Of a DNA stretch of 64,000 nucleotides, positions 28,697 through 40,174 are shown in pieces. Position 1 is the first letter of the stretch. Each line of letters opens with the position of its first letter. The stretch is from Lathyrus oleraceus (lineage: Eukaryota; Streptophyta; Magnoliopsida; Fabales; Fabaceae), in the NCBI RefSeq assembly GCF_024323335.1, contig NC_066583.1, forward strand, positions 268,603,416 through 268,667,415. The letters are read 5' to 3'. Made by a program: the position numbers and the translations under genes. The notes under the pieces were generated by a model, which saw nothing but the letters and a program-made list of their open reading frames with translations, ran no database searches and was not told the DNA's origin.

Positions 28697-29260
28697 CACT
28701 AAAAAAGGCACAACAAAGAGGAAACTTAATTCGAGTTTCATTGTCTTTCCTTAATTTCAAGCTTCGTTGGTGTTTCAATGACGTTAATGGAAATCAGAGG
28801 AAGAATGAAGTTTCGAACACACGCGTGTGTTGGAAGAGATGAAGTTTCACAACACGGTGATGGAAGTTGAGTTTAGGGTTACGTTTGTGGAATTTTGATG
28901 GAGAAGATGAAGATGTAAATCATATAGGATATGTTCGATTTAGGGATTACTCGGTTTCATAGGAAAAATGCAGATAAAAAATAAAGTTGCAAAAGTAAAT
29001 GGAAGATAGAGTTTAGTTCTAGAAAATACGTGGAAAAGAGATATCCTCTCAATTAGAATACCCAACTGAGGGAATACATAAATAAAAAAACATTTGAAAT
29101 GCAAAAAAGAGATTTTCTCTTAGTTGTAATACTCAACCAAGGGAATACATAAATTAAAATTTAAAAAATTTAAGAAATGCGTCATTTGAAATGAAAAGCT
29201 GATATTTTCTCTCGGTTGGAACTCCCAACCGAGGGAATAGATAAAATAAAAATAAATAAG
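28697..29260 (+). mobile_element. CACTA-like fragment with subterminal hairpins
   Basis: The segment begins CACTAAAAAAGGCAC, a degenerate CACTA terminus. Near its right side are three tandem units (about 29,044-29,084, 29,112-29,154 and 29,207-29,250), each a hairpin flanked by GGGAATA. The third is perfect: CTCGGTTGG at 29211-29219 pairs with CCAACCGAG at 29225-29233. CCGAGG-type inverted words are common in CACTA subterminal regions. No transposase is present. Confidence 0.45.
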
Positions 29261-30388
29261 AAATAAGAAAGACGCAAATTAAAAATGAGTTAAATAAATT
29301 TTTGGTCCCTATAAATATGGTCAATTTCACTTTTAATCCCTCTAAAAATTTCATTCAAATAATGATTCTCCTAATATATTTCATTCACACTTTTGACCCA
29401 TCTACTAACGACTGTTAACAAAAGCTGATGTGACATGTCACGTCTAAGTTTTTTTGTGATTGGAAATACACATGACAGTGGCAGCGTGACAAGATGTTGA
29501 TGTGGCATATCACATGATTAAAGTCAATAGTTGCCATGAACTTAGAAAACTTTATAGTTACTCGGTAGCTAAAAACGTAGCTAATATGTAGCAACTAAAT
29601 ATTGAGCTAATCTATAATATTAATCTTCTTGTGATATTGTTTTTCTACATAAAACCTAATGAGAAGTTAATGCAGTTGTCTGTCTCCGATGGTCCTTGAA
29701 TTCTAATCCAAGTCCAAATACCCCTCTAAGTATTTGGAGAAAAATTACACTAAAAAAACATATGCTTACATGATTCTACTCCCCTGAAGTAAAAAATACA
29801 ACTGCTCTCGCGCTTTACATCAATTGCCCTTATGAGTGATAGCGCTTCCCTAGTTGCTAACTTCTCATGCATTTGCCGCCATGCAAACGTTCAAACTTTT
29901 GAACGAACAACACTGCTCCAAACTTTAGACATTACACGAGTTGACTCAATGCATGTTGGAGACATACTATTACTCTTCTAAATAGTCGTGTATCTGGAAC
30001 ACACAATATATCAACTAAACTCTATTATTAATTTTAGATTTGACACCTGAAGTCGTTGTTCTTTAATTTTAGATTTGACTGTCTTTGGTTAGGTTTTTTT
30101 CATTAGTGGTCAATTGATTGCTCTAACGAAACCTTTCTTTTTTCCATTATCTTGTATCTATTAACATCAAGCATAGCGTTTGGAGTTTTGGTAATTGTAT
30201 TTCTCTATTTGATTCTCCCATATTCTTTCATGTACATAGTCACACACACCCACAAACTATTTATATCACAGTATAAATGTGTTATTATATTATATAAGTG
30301 CTGGAAATTGACAACTTTGAATTTATGTATAATGGTGTTTTTTATTTGATATATTAGAATATAAACAATTCACAAACAAAAGATAGGG
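29261..30388. other. Intergenic, no gene seen
   Basis: AT-rich DNA. The phrase TTTTTGGTCCCTATAAATATG near 29,300 is a common legume repeat motif, but no element boundary could be set. This is the left flank of the copia insertion at 30394. Confidence 0.45.
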
Positions 30389-30393
30389 GAAAC

Positions 30394-30660
30394 TGTTAAT
30401 TGAAAATTAAAATTCTGTTTTTTTATCCTTCCAAAAAATTAGCAGATTTTATTTTCTTTAGAGTCACTTTAGTTGTAGCTTTTATTCCCAATGTATAAAT
30501 ACATTTGTATCATTCCAATTCAAAGTTAATGCCAAAATCTATACTCATCAAATATTACTCTATTATCTCTAATTCTCTCTCAACTTCATCTTCCCCAATC
30601 TTCTTTTCTTCCACCATTGTTGAACCTTCAATTTTCAGTTTTATGTTTTATGTTCCAACA
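30394..30660 (+). repeat. 5' LTR of the copia element
   Basis: Starts TGTTAATTG and ends TTCCAACA. A TATA box (TATAAATA) lies at 30494-30501. The following TGGCATCAAGAGCC (about 30,663) is a variant of the initiator-Met-tRNA primer site TGGTATCAGAGC, with one substitution and one extra base. Confidence 0.92.
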
Positions 30661-30705
30661 TTTGGCATCAAGAGCCTTGGTTATCGATCCTAATCCGCTG
30701 CAACA

Positions 30706-32303
30706 ATGGCAACCGTTTCCAATGATCGAATTCCCACCAATCTCCCGATTCTTGATTCGAAGAACTATGATAAATGGGCAAAACAAATGAGAGTTTTGTT
30801 TGGTTATCAAGAGGTGCTTGAGATCATCGTCAATGGAGTTACACAATTAGGGGCAGAGGCTACCGACATTCAAAGAGATACACACGAAAAAGAGAAGAAG
30901 AAGGATTACAAAGCCCTATTCTTGATTCATTCTTGTGTTGATAACGACAATTTCGAGAAGGTTGGTGATTGTGAATCGGCGAAGCAAGCATGGGAAATCT
31001 TGGAGAAAGCATATGTCGGTGCCGTCAAAGCGAAGGTTGTAAGGTTACAAACTTACAAGCGACAATTCAAGTTAACACAAATGGAAAATAAAGAAACGAT
31101 CAACGACTACATTACGCGCATTACCCGGTTAGTTAATCAAATCAAATCTTGTGGGGAAATGATTCTTGAGCAAAATGTTGTATCGAAAGTATTGCGTACG
31201 TTAACGCCGCGTTTCGACAACATAGTTGTGGCTATTGAAGAATCAAAGGATCTAACAACTTTGAGCAAGGATGAATTGCAAAGTTCGTTAGAGGCACATG
31301 AAAAAAGGATGGATGAGAGAGGCGCCGACAAAGCCAAAGCGGAGATTGCTTTGCAAGCGCGTTTCAATGAGAAGAATAAGAGGTCGAAAGGAAAATTTGC
31401 GGCGAGAGGTAAATTAAATTTTCAGAATTTTGGTTCAAATGATTCGTAAAATTCAAAGCATTCGACGAGTAAAAAGGGTGAAAGTAGCTCCAAGGATAGT
31501 GGTCATAGCAACAGTTTCAAGAAGCGTGATGTGAGTAAGGTGCAATGCTATAAGTGCAGAAAGTTTGGACACTTTGCAAATTTGTGTCGTGGTAAATCGA
31601 ATGAGAATCACAATAATGAAGCCAAGGTTGCTAGGGAAGAGGTAGATGATGAAGACACACTTCTAGTAATGATCACAGAGGGGAGTTATGGCATTACGGA
31701 TGTTCCGGGCAGCAGCTGCAGTAGTGACAGTTTGCGGGATAATAGCTGTACCGTTCCGGAAAATAGCGAGAAAATGCATTCGGATCGAAATGCATTGGTT
31801 ACCGTTCGTGATGGAGTCCAAGGGAGAGATGAGTGGTACTTGGATTCCGGTTGTTCAACACATATGACGGGTCGAAAAGATTGGTTTGTGCAAATCAATC
31901 AAGCGGCAAAAAGTAAAGTCAAATTTACCGACGACACCATTTTAAGCGTCGAAGGGGTAGGAGATGTTTTGATAGGAAAAAGGAATGGTGGACATTCAAG
32001 GATAAAAGATGTCTTGTATATACCAGGAATTAAGTGTAATCTTTTAAGCATTGGCCAATTACTTGAAAGAGGATACAAAATTCGGTTCGAGGACAAGATT
32101 TTACGCGTTTTAGATTCAAATGGTGTGTTGATTCTAAAAGCGCCGATGGCTGCCAACAGAACCTTTAAGGTTAAGTTAAAGGTTATGGAGCATCGTTGTC
32201 TAGCTACCGCGGCAAGTAGAGATGAGTGGTTATGACATTACCGTCTTGGTCACCTTAATTTTAGGGATCTAAGAAAGTTGCAACAAAGTGAAATGGTAAC
32301 GGG
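30706..32303 (+). pseudogene. copia gag, protease and start of integrase (5' part of gag-pol)
   Basis: The frame opens at ATG 30706 in a natural context just after the primer site. Gag (UBN2-type, with the phrase SAKQAWEILEKAYVG) is followed by a CCHC zinc knuckle (CYKCRKFGHFANLC near 31,549). The protease has WYLDSGCSTHMTG near 31,840, and GAG-pre-integrase starts near 32,230 (HYRLGHLNF). Two in-frame stops, TAA at 31447-31449 and TGA at 32233-32235, break an otherwise continuous frame. The nested LTR interrupts it at 32,304 inside the pre-integrase domain; the frame resumes in phase at 37,234. Non-functional. Confidence 0.9.
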
Positions 32304-34359
32304 TGTAACACCTCAAAATTTGCCCTCCTCTCTTGGGACTAGATTAGCATATTACATATCATTTTGTAGGTCATTAGGCATTGCATATTTGCATATCATA
32401 TGGCTACATTGAGCAAGTCATCCTCCTGGGTCTTGATCAGAAGATAAAGAGGTCAAAAGATTCAAGCTGAGGGTTTCATTGGATTGATCATTAACCATCT
32501 GAGGATGTGTGATTCAAATTAGGGTTTCATGGTTCCTCAAGGGGGTTGAGCTTCATCTTGGTTGAAATGGTACATCATCATCATCATGGTTATATCATCA
32601 CCAAGAGATTCATTATTCATGGCAAGCTTCCTTGAGATTAGGGTTTTTGACCTCTAGTCAACCCTAATCAACTGCATTGGGCCAATCAGGACTTGGCAAG
32701 GAGATGAGGTTTTCAATGGATATGGGGATCATTTTGTGATTATATTGAGCTTATGGAAGCTAGGGTTTCATCATTGAGCCATTTCATCAGGAGTTTGAGG
32801 CTCAACTTGATCAGTGCATAGCCAAATTCATCTATCAGTCAGAAAAGTCAACTGTGGTCAACTGTGCCTGAAATGATGGATTTGGAGGTGGGAGAGGGTT
32901 AGATATACTTCATTCATGTCTAAACAAGTTTCATTTGACATTTCAAACATCAAGAATGAAGAAAATAAAATCAGATGGAAACTTTCCAAAAATAGAAAGT
33001 GACTTGTAATTGAAAACTGCCAAAAATGGAAAGTTTTCCTCCTCAAAATTACGTGTCCAAAAATGCTTTAAATGAAATTTTGTTCAACATGAAAGTTGTA
33101 GATCTTGCTCTCACCTTTCCAAAAAGTCCAAGAACATGAATTTCTCATGTGTGGTTGGCAAGTTATGGATTGATCATTGTCCAAAAAAGTTGAATTTCAA
33201 AGTGGCATAACTTTTGATTCACATGGCCAAATTGAGTGAGGTTTCTTTGAGCAAACTCCATTTGACATGTAATATCATGATCCATCATCACATTTCATGA
33301 AAACTCATCACATAAAAAGTGCATTTTCAAGTGGACTTAATGTAAAAAGTGGAGGGAAAAAGTGCATTTTGAGAAATATTCATTATTTTCACTCCATTCC
33401 TTTTGCATTAGCTCACAAATGTCATTTGTAACTTGCTCAAACCAGAAAATTCTACTGTTACATTGCATTGCATGAGTGAGGGTGAATTGGTAATTGTCCA
33501 TTTAGCATGAAAATGCATTTTCACTAATCCATTCCATTTTTACTAATCATGATTACTAACATCATTAACATAACATATATAAACTAAATTGTAACTGTTT
33601 TTTGATTAATCATAACAGAATTTCAGATCTAGATCCAAAATCTCCAATTCTCTCAACTTTTCATCTTCACTTTTTTTGCAATTTCTTCAAAAACCTTGCT
33701 TAGATCTTCATTGTTTCATCATCCACATGCATTATTGAAGCTAATTGAAGCAGGATTTCACCATTTCCAAACCAAATTTTGGACTGTTAAAGTGAGGTGC
33801 AACAATGGCAATTCAAGATTTCATCAAGATCGTGCGTAATTGAGCAACAAAACTTGTTCCATTCACTTCTACAAGCATCATAGAAGTTCTGTTTTCACAT
33901 TTCAAGGCCTAAAACGCGCGATTTAGCAACTGTCCTCAAATTAAGGTGAGTTTTCGACTTCAATGATTCTTGAAATTGTTTGATGCTTTGGATAGATCTT
34001 GTTTAGTAGAAAATTATGCACTTTGAACCACTAAATTTGGTTGAGAAACAAGGAAGTTATGATGATTTGAAGTTTCATGCATGTTTATGTTTTGCTTCGA
34101 TTTTTTTTATTTATCAAGAATTAGATCAAAATAGTTATGGATTCATGATGTACGTTGAAAGACCTTTCCGTTGATATAAAGTTTGTCCAATTTGGTGAAC
34201 ATTTGTTCTTGAGCCTATGAATGTATGAATGTCATGAAGAACTTGAAAAATTTCAAAAAAAACATGTGTTAGATCCAATTTCGCGCGCACTGTTCATGCT
34301 GCTGATGTTTAAGCGCGCTAGGCTTTAAAAAGTACCACTGTTCAATCTTGTTGTAGCGC

Positions 34360-34443
34360 GGCCTCCTTGGCCTAGCGGTTAGGTGGGAGGCCTGTAATCG
34401 CTACGTACACGGTTCGAACCTACTGTACAGTGGTTTCAATTTT
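34360..34443 (+). ncRNA. tRNA-like segment with Pol III boxes inside the Ogre LTR
   Basis: An A-box match (TGGCCTAGCGGTTAGG, 34368-34383) and a perfect palindromic B-box (GGTTCGAACC, 34411-34420) occur at tRNA spacing. A TTTT run at 34440-34443 could terminate Pol III. The D-arm can pair, but the anticodon and acceptor stems do not. A 7-bp inverted repeat (GGCCTCC 34360-34366, GGAGGCC 34386-34392) suggests a different fold. It is not a functional tRNA gene. It is better seen as a tRNA-derived relic or a cryptic Pol III promoter. Confidence 0.5.
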
Positions 34444-36719
34444 GCGTTGCTACTTTATTTTCCTTAGGCTTCATGATTCTACATACTTATTTCATTCTTT
34501 TTTATTTTTTTTTCTCAACAATCAAAAATCTATATCTAATTCATTTTTACTCCAAATTTGATGAGGTTTTTTTCACCATTCTCCTTGTGATGTGTAGTTT
34601 TTTATGATGAATTTTAATATTTTTGTGCACATGTGAATTTTAAAATTGCCTAGGGTTTGATTGAATGTGTCCAATTTGTGTATACCATGCCATTTTTGCT
34701 TGTAAAATGATGATGCTTCCATAGAAATGCTTGAAATTTTTTGTGCATGTTCTTGACTCTTTTCTGGTGATTTTGATATGTGGTTTGCAATTTTTGGATC
34801 CCTGGTTAATGAGATATGATTTTTTGAATAGAGGTGTGACAATTTGTGTCACACCATTCACTGTGCATTTCATGATTTTATTTGATGTACTTAGGGACAT
34901 TGGATTGAGCTGAATTTTTGCATGATTGAGCATATGGATGTTGAGAATACATGTGAATATTTCTGGAATTTTTGATGGCGTTTCCTATTTGATTGGAATT
35001 TTTCCCTCTGTTTGGTCATTTGTTGATTTTTTGTGACACATGTTTGTATTTGCTTTGTGAAATTCTGGTCATTAATTGGATGGATGTGAAATTTGACATG
35101 TGAATTCTAGACACATTATAGGTCATTGTGGTTTTGATCCCATTCATTTATCATGTTTTGTCACTGTTTTATGATTGATGGAAGTTGATGCTTGTTTGGA
35201 TGCCTTGTGTTGGCTTGCTTTAACTTGTCTGGACTTTATGAATTTAATTTCCCTACTTCCTCTTGTCCAAATGAGCTGAAATTTGATATGCTTGACATGT
35301 TATGTGTTCTGTTTAGACTTGAATTTTTGTGGAATTTATTGAAATGTTTTGATAATGATTTGATGGTGATCATTCTGTTTGGTCCTTTGAGGTTGCAAAT
35401 TGCATGTTTTGTGCCTTTTCTTTCATGAAATGATGATGATGAATGATATGAGCATGGGACCAATGGGATTTGTTTCTAATTTGTTTGATTGTGATTTTGG
35501 TTAATTTTCACTTACTGTTTTGGATTTTTCATCTCCTTTTGGCCCTAGGCTTGTCCTAGTGGTCTTGTTTCTCACTTTTGAGTTGTGTTTCAGGTTGAGA
35601 TGCAAATGCTTTAAGGAGAAAAATGCAAGTTGATTAAATTGAGTTTGGTTGCTTGTTGTGAACTAACTTGTGTGTTTTGTAGGATGCTTGGCTCACTTGC
35701 TTTGAGCTTGTGCTTGGCTCACTTGAGTTGATTGTGCTTTGCACATTGCATTGTCTGATTATACATTGTCTGTTGGTTCTTAACTTGTCTGTGTTGACTT
35801 TGTGACTTGAATACTGGCTGTATTAAATTGATTTCAGGTACCATAGTCGCTTTAGTTCTTTAAGAACTTGTTGTGCTGCTGCTTGGTTGTATAAACCAAT
35901 TGAGATAGACTCTCTTGTCTCCATGTAGTCTGGAAGACCTGGCTTGTTATTTAGTCAGGCAACTGTCTGAAGTCCTCCTTAAGAGGCGATGTTTGTGATT
36001 GTTTAACTTTGTCCCCAAGCAGGTAAAGACCTCTATGAGGCAATTGGTGGATAAGAGAGATATGCAATCTATCTCCCGCTATTCTGTTGAGTCGTCCCTC
36101 TGCTCACACCACTGTGTTGATGCATTGGGACATTAACCCAAGATCTTGTACAATTGTACAGTCGAGTCAGAGTCATGAGTGTAGAAGGGTTCCCCCATTC
36201 TGAACCCACACTCCTTTGTCTGAAGCTCTCCCTGGCCAGGGATAAGAGTTGTGAAGTCCCATCTTCACTCACCTTTCATCTGGCTTCACCCTGACTCTCA
36301 ATGTCAGGGTTAAGAGCTAAACCCCACCCTTGTACAGATGACTTGCCTTGGCAGTCTGACCCTTTGTTTGAGCCCACTTTTTGACTGGATATAGTGTGTG
36401 CTAAATGCGAAATGTTTTCTTTATTTTGCTTATGCTTGCATGCTTGTTTTTCCTGGTTAGGATTAGCTTGCTGTTGTGCAAGTAGATAGAAACCATAACA
36501 TAGGGCGATGATGCATGATAACACCTAGGCTCGAGTCCAACTCCCTAGTAGTGTGTCTCCCTTTGTATCTGGTTAGAATTTCTTTCCCGTTCAGGGGAAC
36601 TACGTCGCCCTGATCCTCATACCAGATGAGGTACGTAGGCAGGAGACCGTGCGAGGTCTCTCCGGGCACTTTTTTTTCTTTTTGTGTGTGTTTGCTTGTT
36701 AATCCTCTTGTGTGTCAGG

Positions 36720-36930
36720 ATATGGATGTAAGCCCAGCGATTGGCTGTCCGTATCCTGATTGTGTTTGTTTGGTTCGGAAGCCGATGTAAGTCCAGCGAT
36801 TGGCGTTCGGGTTCCATGTTTGCCTGTGTTTGTGTGTGTCTTGTTTGGCGTGCGTGAGCCGAACTACGGCAGCTCTGATTCTCGTTCCAGACGAGATACG
36901 TAGGCATAGGATGCGATGTCCTAGCGAGCC
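36720..36930 (+). repeat. Duplicated module near the Ogre LTR 3' end
   Basis: GATGTAAGYCCAGCGATTGGC occurs at about 36,725 and 36,785, and the GAGGTACGTAGGC / GAGATACGTAGGC phrases lie at about 36,628 and 36,893. Together they form a roughly twofold repeat of a CAGATGAGGTACGTAGGC-type module in the R/U5 part of the LTR. Confidence 0.6.
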
Positions 36931-37233
36931 CTCTCCTCTTTTACCCCACCTGTGTTGTCTTCGGTGTGTGTGTGTGTGTGATGTTTGTTTTAGCAACCTT
37001 TTCTTTCTTTTAGAGCGTGGATCCCGTCGAGTACGACGGACGTGAGGGGTGCTAATACCTTCCCCTTGCGTAACCGACTCCCGATTCCATTCTCTTTGGT
37101 CGTGAGACCATGCTTTTTCCAGGTTTACTCTGAGCGTTTCCTTTCCCTCTTTTGGGATAAATAACGCGCGGTGGCGGCTCTGTGTTGTTTTTGTTTTAGC
37201 CCGCCGGTTGTTTTTCGCGGATGCGACAACGGG

Positions 37234-39895
37234 GCTGCCACACATTAGTATTCTAACTGAATTGTGTGAGGAATGTGTGAAGGCTAAACAGAACAAGAAT
37301 GTGTTTAGCAAAGATACAGGTCGAAGAACCAAAGGCTTACTTGAGGTGGTATGTTCTGACGTTTGCGGAACGATGCAAGTAGAGACTTATGGTGGAAATC
37401 GATATTTTGTTACGTTCATTGACGATTTTAGTAGGAAGCTTTGGGCATATCTTATCAAGAGAAAAGATGAGATATTTGAAGTTTTCAAGAATTTCAAATC
37501 CATGGTGGAGCGCCAAAGCGGTCAGAAGCTCAAAATTCTCAAAACGGGTGGTGGAGGTGAGTATGCCTCTAGTGAGTTTGGGAAGTTTTATGATCTTGAG
37601 GGAATTGTACGTGAGGTGGTGCCTCTGTATACGCCTCAACAAAACGGGGCTGCCGAGAGGAAAAATCGTACAATAATGAACATGGTGCGTAGTATGCTTT
37701 GTGGGAAAAATCTGCCTAAGGAATTGTGGGGTGAGGCTGTGTCTACAACCACCTACTTGTTGAATAGGTGTCCCACTAAGAAGCTGGAGAAACTCACACC
37801 GGAAGAGGCTTGGAGTGGCTTCAAACCAAATTTGAATCATTTGCGCGTTTTTGGATCGATTGCATATCGTCATGTACCGGACCAACTTCGGAAGAAATTG
37901 GATGATAAGGGTGAGAAGCTGATATTTGTAGGATATCACTCTACTGGAGGGTACAAGTTGTTTGATGAAAAAAATCGGAAGATCGTCATAACCCTGGATG
38001 TGACTTTTGATGAAGTAAAAAATGCAGAAAATGCTGCAGTAACCGATTACCCAAATAGCAGTAATCGATTACTCACAGAAAATGCAGCAGTAACCGATTA
38101 CCCTACTGGGAGTAATCGATTACACAGAGAAGAATTGCAGCAACAGTTTTTTGAAATCTATGATCCGGAGGCTTCTGACACCGCTGTACCAGCACCTACA
38201 GTAGCGCAAAATGATGTTGTTAATAATGGTGGACTAGTGAGGCAAAGAGCCTTGCCTCATAGACTCCGAGATTACGAAAGATTCCAAGATAACGAAGTGA
38301 ATAACGATGGTGACTTTGTTCATTTCGCGCTTATGGCCGAATCCGAACCGGTAGATGAGGAAGAAGCCTTAAGTGATCCTAAGTGGATATGTGTAATGAA
38401 AGAGGAGCTGGAATCTATTGAGAAAAATGGTACTTGGGAGTTGGTCGATTTACCACTTGGAAAGAAACCGATAGGTGTGCGATGGGTCTATAAGGTTAAA
38501 GCAAATCCCAAAGGTGAAGTAATCAAGCACAAAGCTCGATTAGTGGCGAAGGGGTTCTTGCAACGAGAAGGTATAGACTATGAGGACGTATTCGCACCGG
38601 TGGCTAGATTAGAGACTATTCGTTTGGTTGTTGGTATTGCGCATAGCAACAATTGGATGGTTTACCAAATGGATGTCAAATCTGCGTTTTTGAATGGTCC
38701 TCTTGTTAAGGAAGTCTATGTGGGGCAGCCACCCGGTTTCGTGATAAAAGATCAAGAGATGAAGTATTACAAGCTACACAAGGCGTTGTATGGTTTGAAA
38801 CAAGCTCCAAGAGCTTGGGACAAACATATTAATGGCTTTCTTATTGACGTTGGTTTCAAACGATGTGTATCCGAACACGGAGTTTATGTGAGATCGGATA
38901 CGAATGATGGTGTGATTATACTTTGCTTGTATGTTGATCATCTATTGATTACGGGCAACCATGACAAGAGTGTTTCAAGGTTCAAAAGTGAGCTCATGAG
39001 AGAGTTTGAGATGACGGACCTTGGTGTCATGAATTACTTCCTTGGCATAGAGTTTCACAAGTCAAAAGTGGGGTTGCTTATGCACCAAAGGAGGTATGCT
39101 CTAGATATTTTGAAAAAGTGTGATATGGAGCATTGTAATGCTTGTATTACACCTTGTGAGGCTAGAGTGCAGCTGTCCAAAAGTGATGAGGAGGATGATG
39201 TCGATCCAATGCTTTACCGGAGCTTGATTGGATCGTTACGGTATTTGTGCAATACGCGATCAGATTTGGCTTTTAGTGTCGGTATTGCGAGTAGATTCAT
39301 GGAGAGACCGAAGGTGTCTCACTTGACGGCGGTCAAGAGGATCCTTAGATATGTGAAAGGTACTCTTGGTTGTGGAATTCTCTTTCCCGCATCGGACACG
39401 GGGCGTAAGTGCGATTTACTTGGCTACACCGATTCCAATTGGTGCGGAGATAAAGATGACCGAAAATCGACGACGGGGTACATCTTTATGTTTGGTAGTA
39501 CACCAATCTCTTGGTGTTCGAAAAAGGAACCGGTTGTAGCACTCTCTTCTTGTGAGGCCGAGTACATTGCGGCGTCGTTAGGTGCATGCCAAGCTATGTG
39601 GCTTATGAATCTATTGAAGGAATTGGGATGTGGTGATGATGCTGCCACCACACTGTTTGTAAATAATGTTTCCGCAATAAATCTTGCGAAGAGCCCGATT
39701 GCGCACGGAAGGAGCAAGCATATTGAGATGCGGTTTCATTATTTGAGAGAATTGGTTGATGATGAAAAGCTTAGATTGAGCTATTTCCGAAGCGAAGACC
39801 AAGTCGCGGATTTGTTGACAAAGGGTGTGACAAATGATGTGTTCAAGAGGCTAAAGAAGTGCTTGAGCATGATGGACTTGGAGCAACTAAAGTGA
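37234..39895 (+). pseudogene. copia integrase, reverse transcriptase, RNase H (3' part of gag-pol)
   Basis: An 886-codon open frame continues the gag-pol frame after the nested solo LTR. GAG-pre-integrase ends near 37,300. The integrase core follows (CSDVCG, then the AERKN Glu near 37,650), then reverse transcriptase (38,470-39,200) and RNase H (about 39,410-39,830), ending at a TAA-free tail with stop TGA at 39893-39895. Two catalytic positions are lost although the frame is open. The second integrase Asp is Gly (37547-37549, TGGGGEY for TDGGGEY). The RT box is YVDH instead of YVDD (38939-38941). The apparent N-terminus at 37208 lies in the LTR and is not a start. Catalytically dead and severed from gag. 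Confidence 0.92.
38027..38128 (+). repeat. 51-bp in-frame tandem repeat carrying TAATCGATTAC words
   Basis: Two 51-bp (17-codon) units, 38027-38077 and 38078-38128, lie in the linker between integrase and reverse transcriptase. Each contains TAACCGATTACC and TAATCGATTAC. They encode copies of an AAVTDYP..SNRL peptide. Confidence 0.9.
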
Positions 39896-39902
39896 GGTGG
39901 TG

Positions 39903-40169
39903 TGTTAATTGAAAATTAAAATTCTATTTTTTTATCCTTCCAAAAAATTAACAGATTTTATTTTCTTTAGAGTCACTTTAGTTGTAGCTTTTATTCCCAA
40001 TGTATAAATACATTTGTATCATTCCAATTCAAAGTTAATGCCAAAATCTATACTCATCAAATATTACTCTATTATCTCTAATTCTCTCTCAACTTCATCT
40101 TCCCCGATCTTCTTTTCTTCCACCATTGTTGAACCTTTAATTTTCAATTTTATGTTTTATGTTCCAACC
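39903..40169 (+). repeat. 3' LTR of the copia element
   Basis: A 267-bp copy of the 5' LTR with six substitutions, preceded by the purine-rich AGTGAGGTGGTG. The last base is C instead of the canonical A, so the terminal CA is damaged. The target duplication GAAAC follows directly. Confidence 0.92.
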
Positions 40170-40174
40170 GAAAC

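Larger units (their letters stand above)
32304..37228 (+). mobile_element. Solo LTR of an Ogre-type (Tat) Ty3/gypsy element, 4,925 bp
   Basis: Starts TGTAACACCTCAAAATTTGCC and ends GGATGCGACA. It is flanked by ACGGG at 32299-32303 and 37229-37233. The opening, the phrase GAGGTACGTAGGC near 36,628 and the end TAAATAACGCGCGGTGG near 37,157 are characteristic of legume Ogre LTRs. A TATA box (TATATAAA) lies at 33576-33583. There is no internal region, so it is a solo LTR. Frames inside it, including one of about 200 codons on the minus strand near 36.7-37.3 kb, have no recognised domain. Confidence 0.88.
30394..40169 (+). mobile_element. Complete Ty1/copia element, 9,776 bp including a nested solo LTR
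   Basis: LTRs of 267 bp at 30394-30660 and 39903-40169 flank one gag-pol region. The 5-bp word GAAAC occurs immediately outside both (30389-30393 and 40170-40174). The LTRs differ at six positions (2.2%), five of them transitions, including the final base (A to C) of the 3' copy. With a commonly used rate of 1.3e-8 substitutions per site per year this is roughly 0.9 million years. Without the Ogre-type insert at 32304-37228 and one target copy the element would be about 4.85 kb, normal for Ty1/copia. Confidence 0.93.

Noticed and set aside
34360..34432. A functional tRNA gene
   Set aside because: The acceptor and anticodon stems do not pair, although the A- and B-boxes match. It is reported as tRNA-like only.
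37208..37234. Start of an independent 895-residue polyprotein
   Set aside because: The first codons are solo-LTR sequence and the first codon is TTG. The true gag-pol frame begins at 30,706.
36715..37332. A 205-codon minus-strand gene
   Set aside because: It lies within the Ogre-type solo LTR and runs over the junction into copia. It has no domain and is a chance frame in GC-richer DNA.
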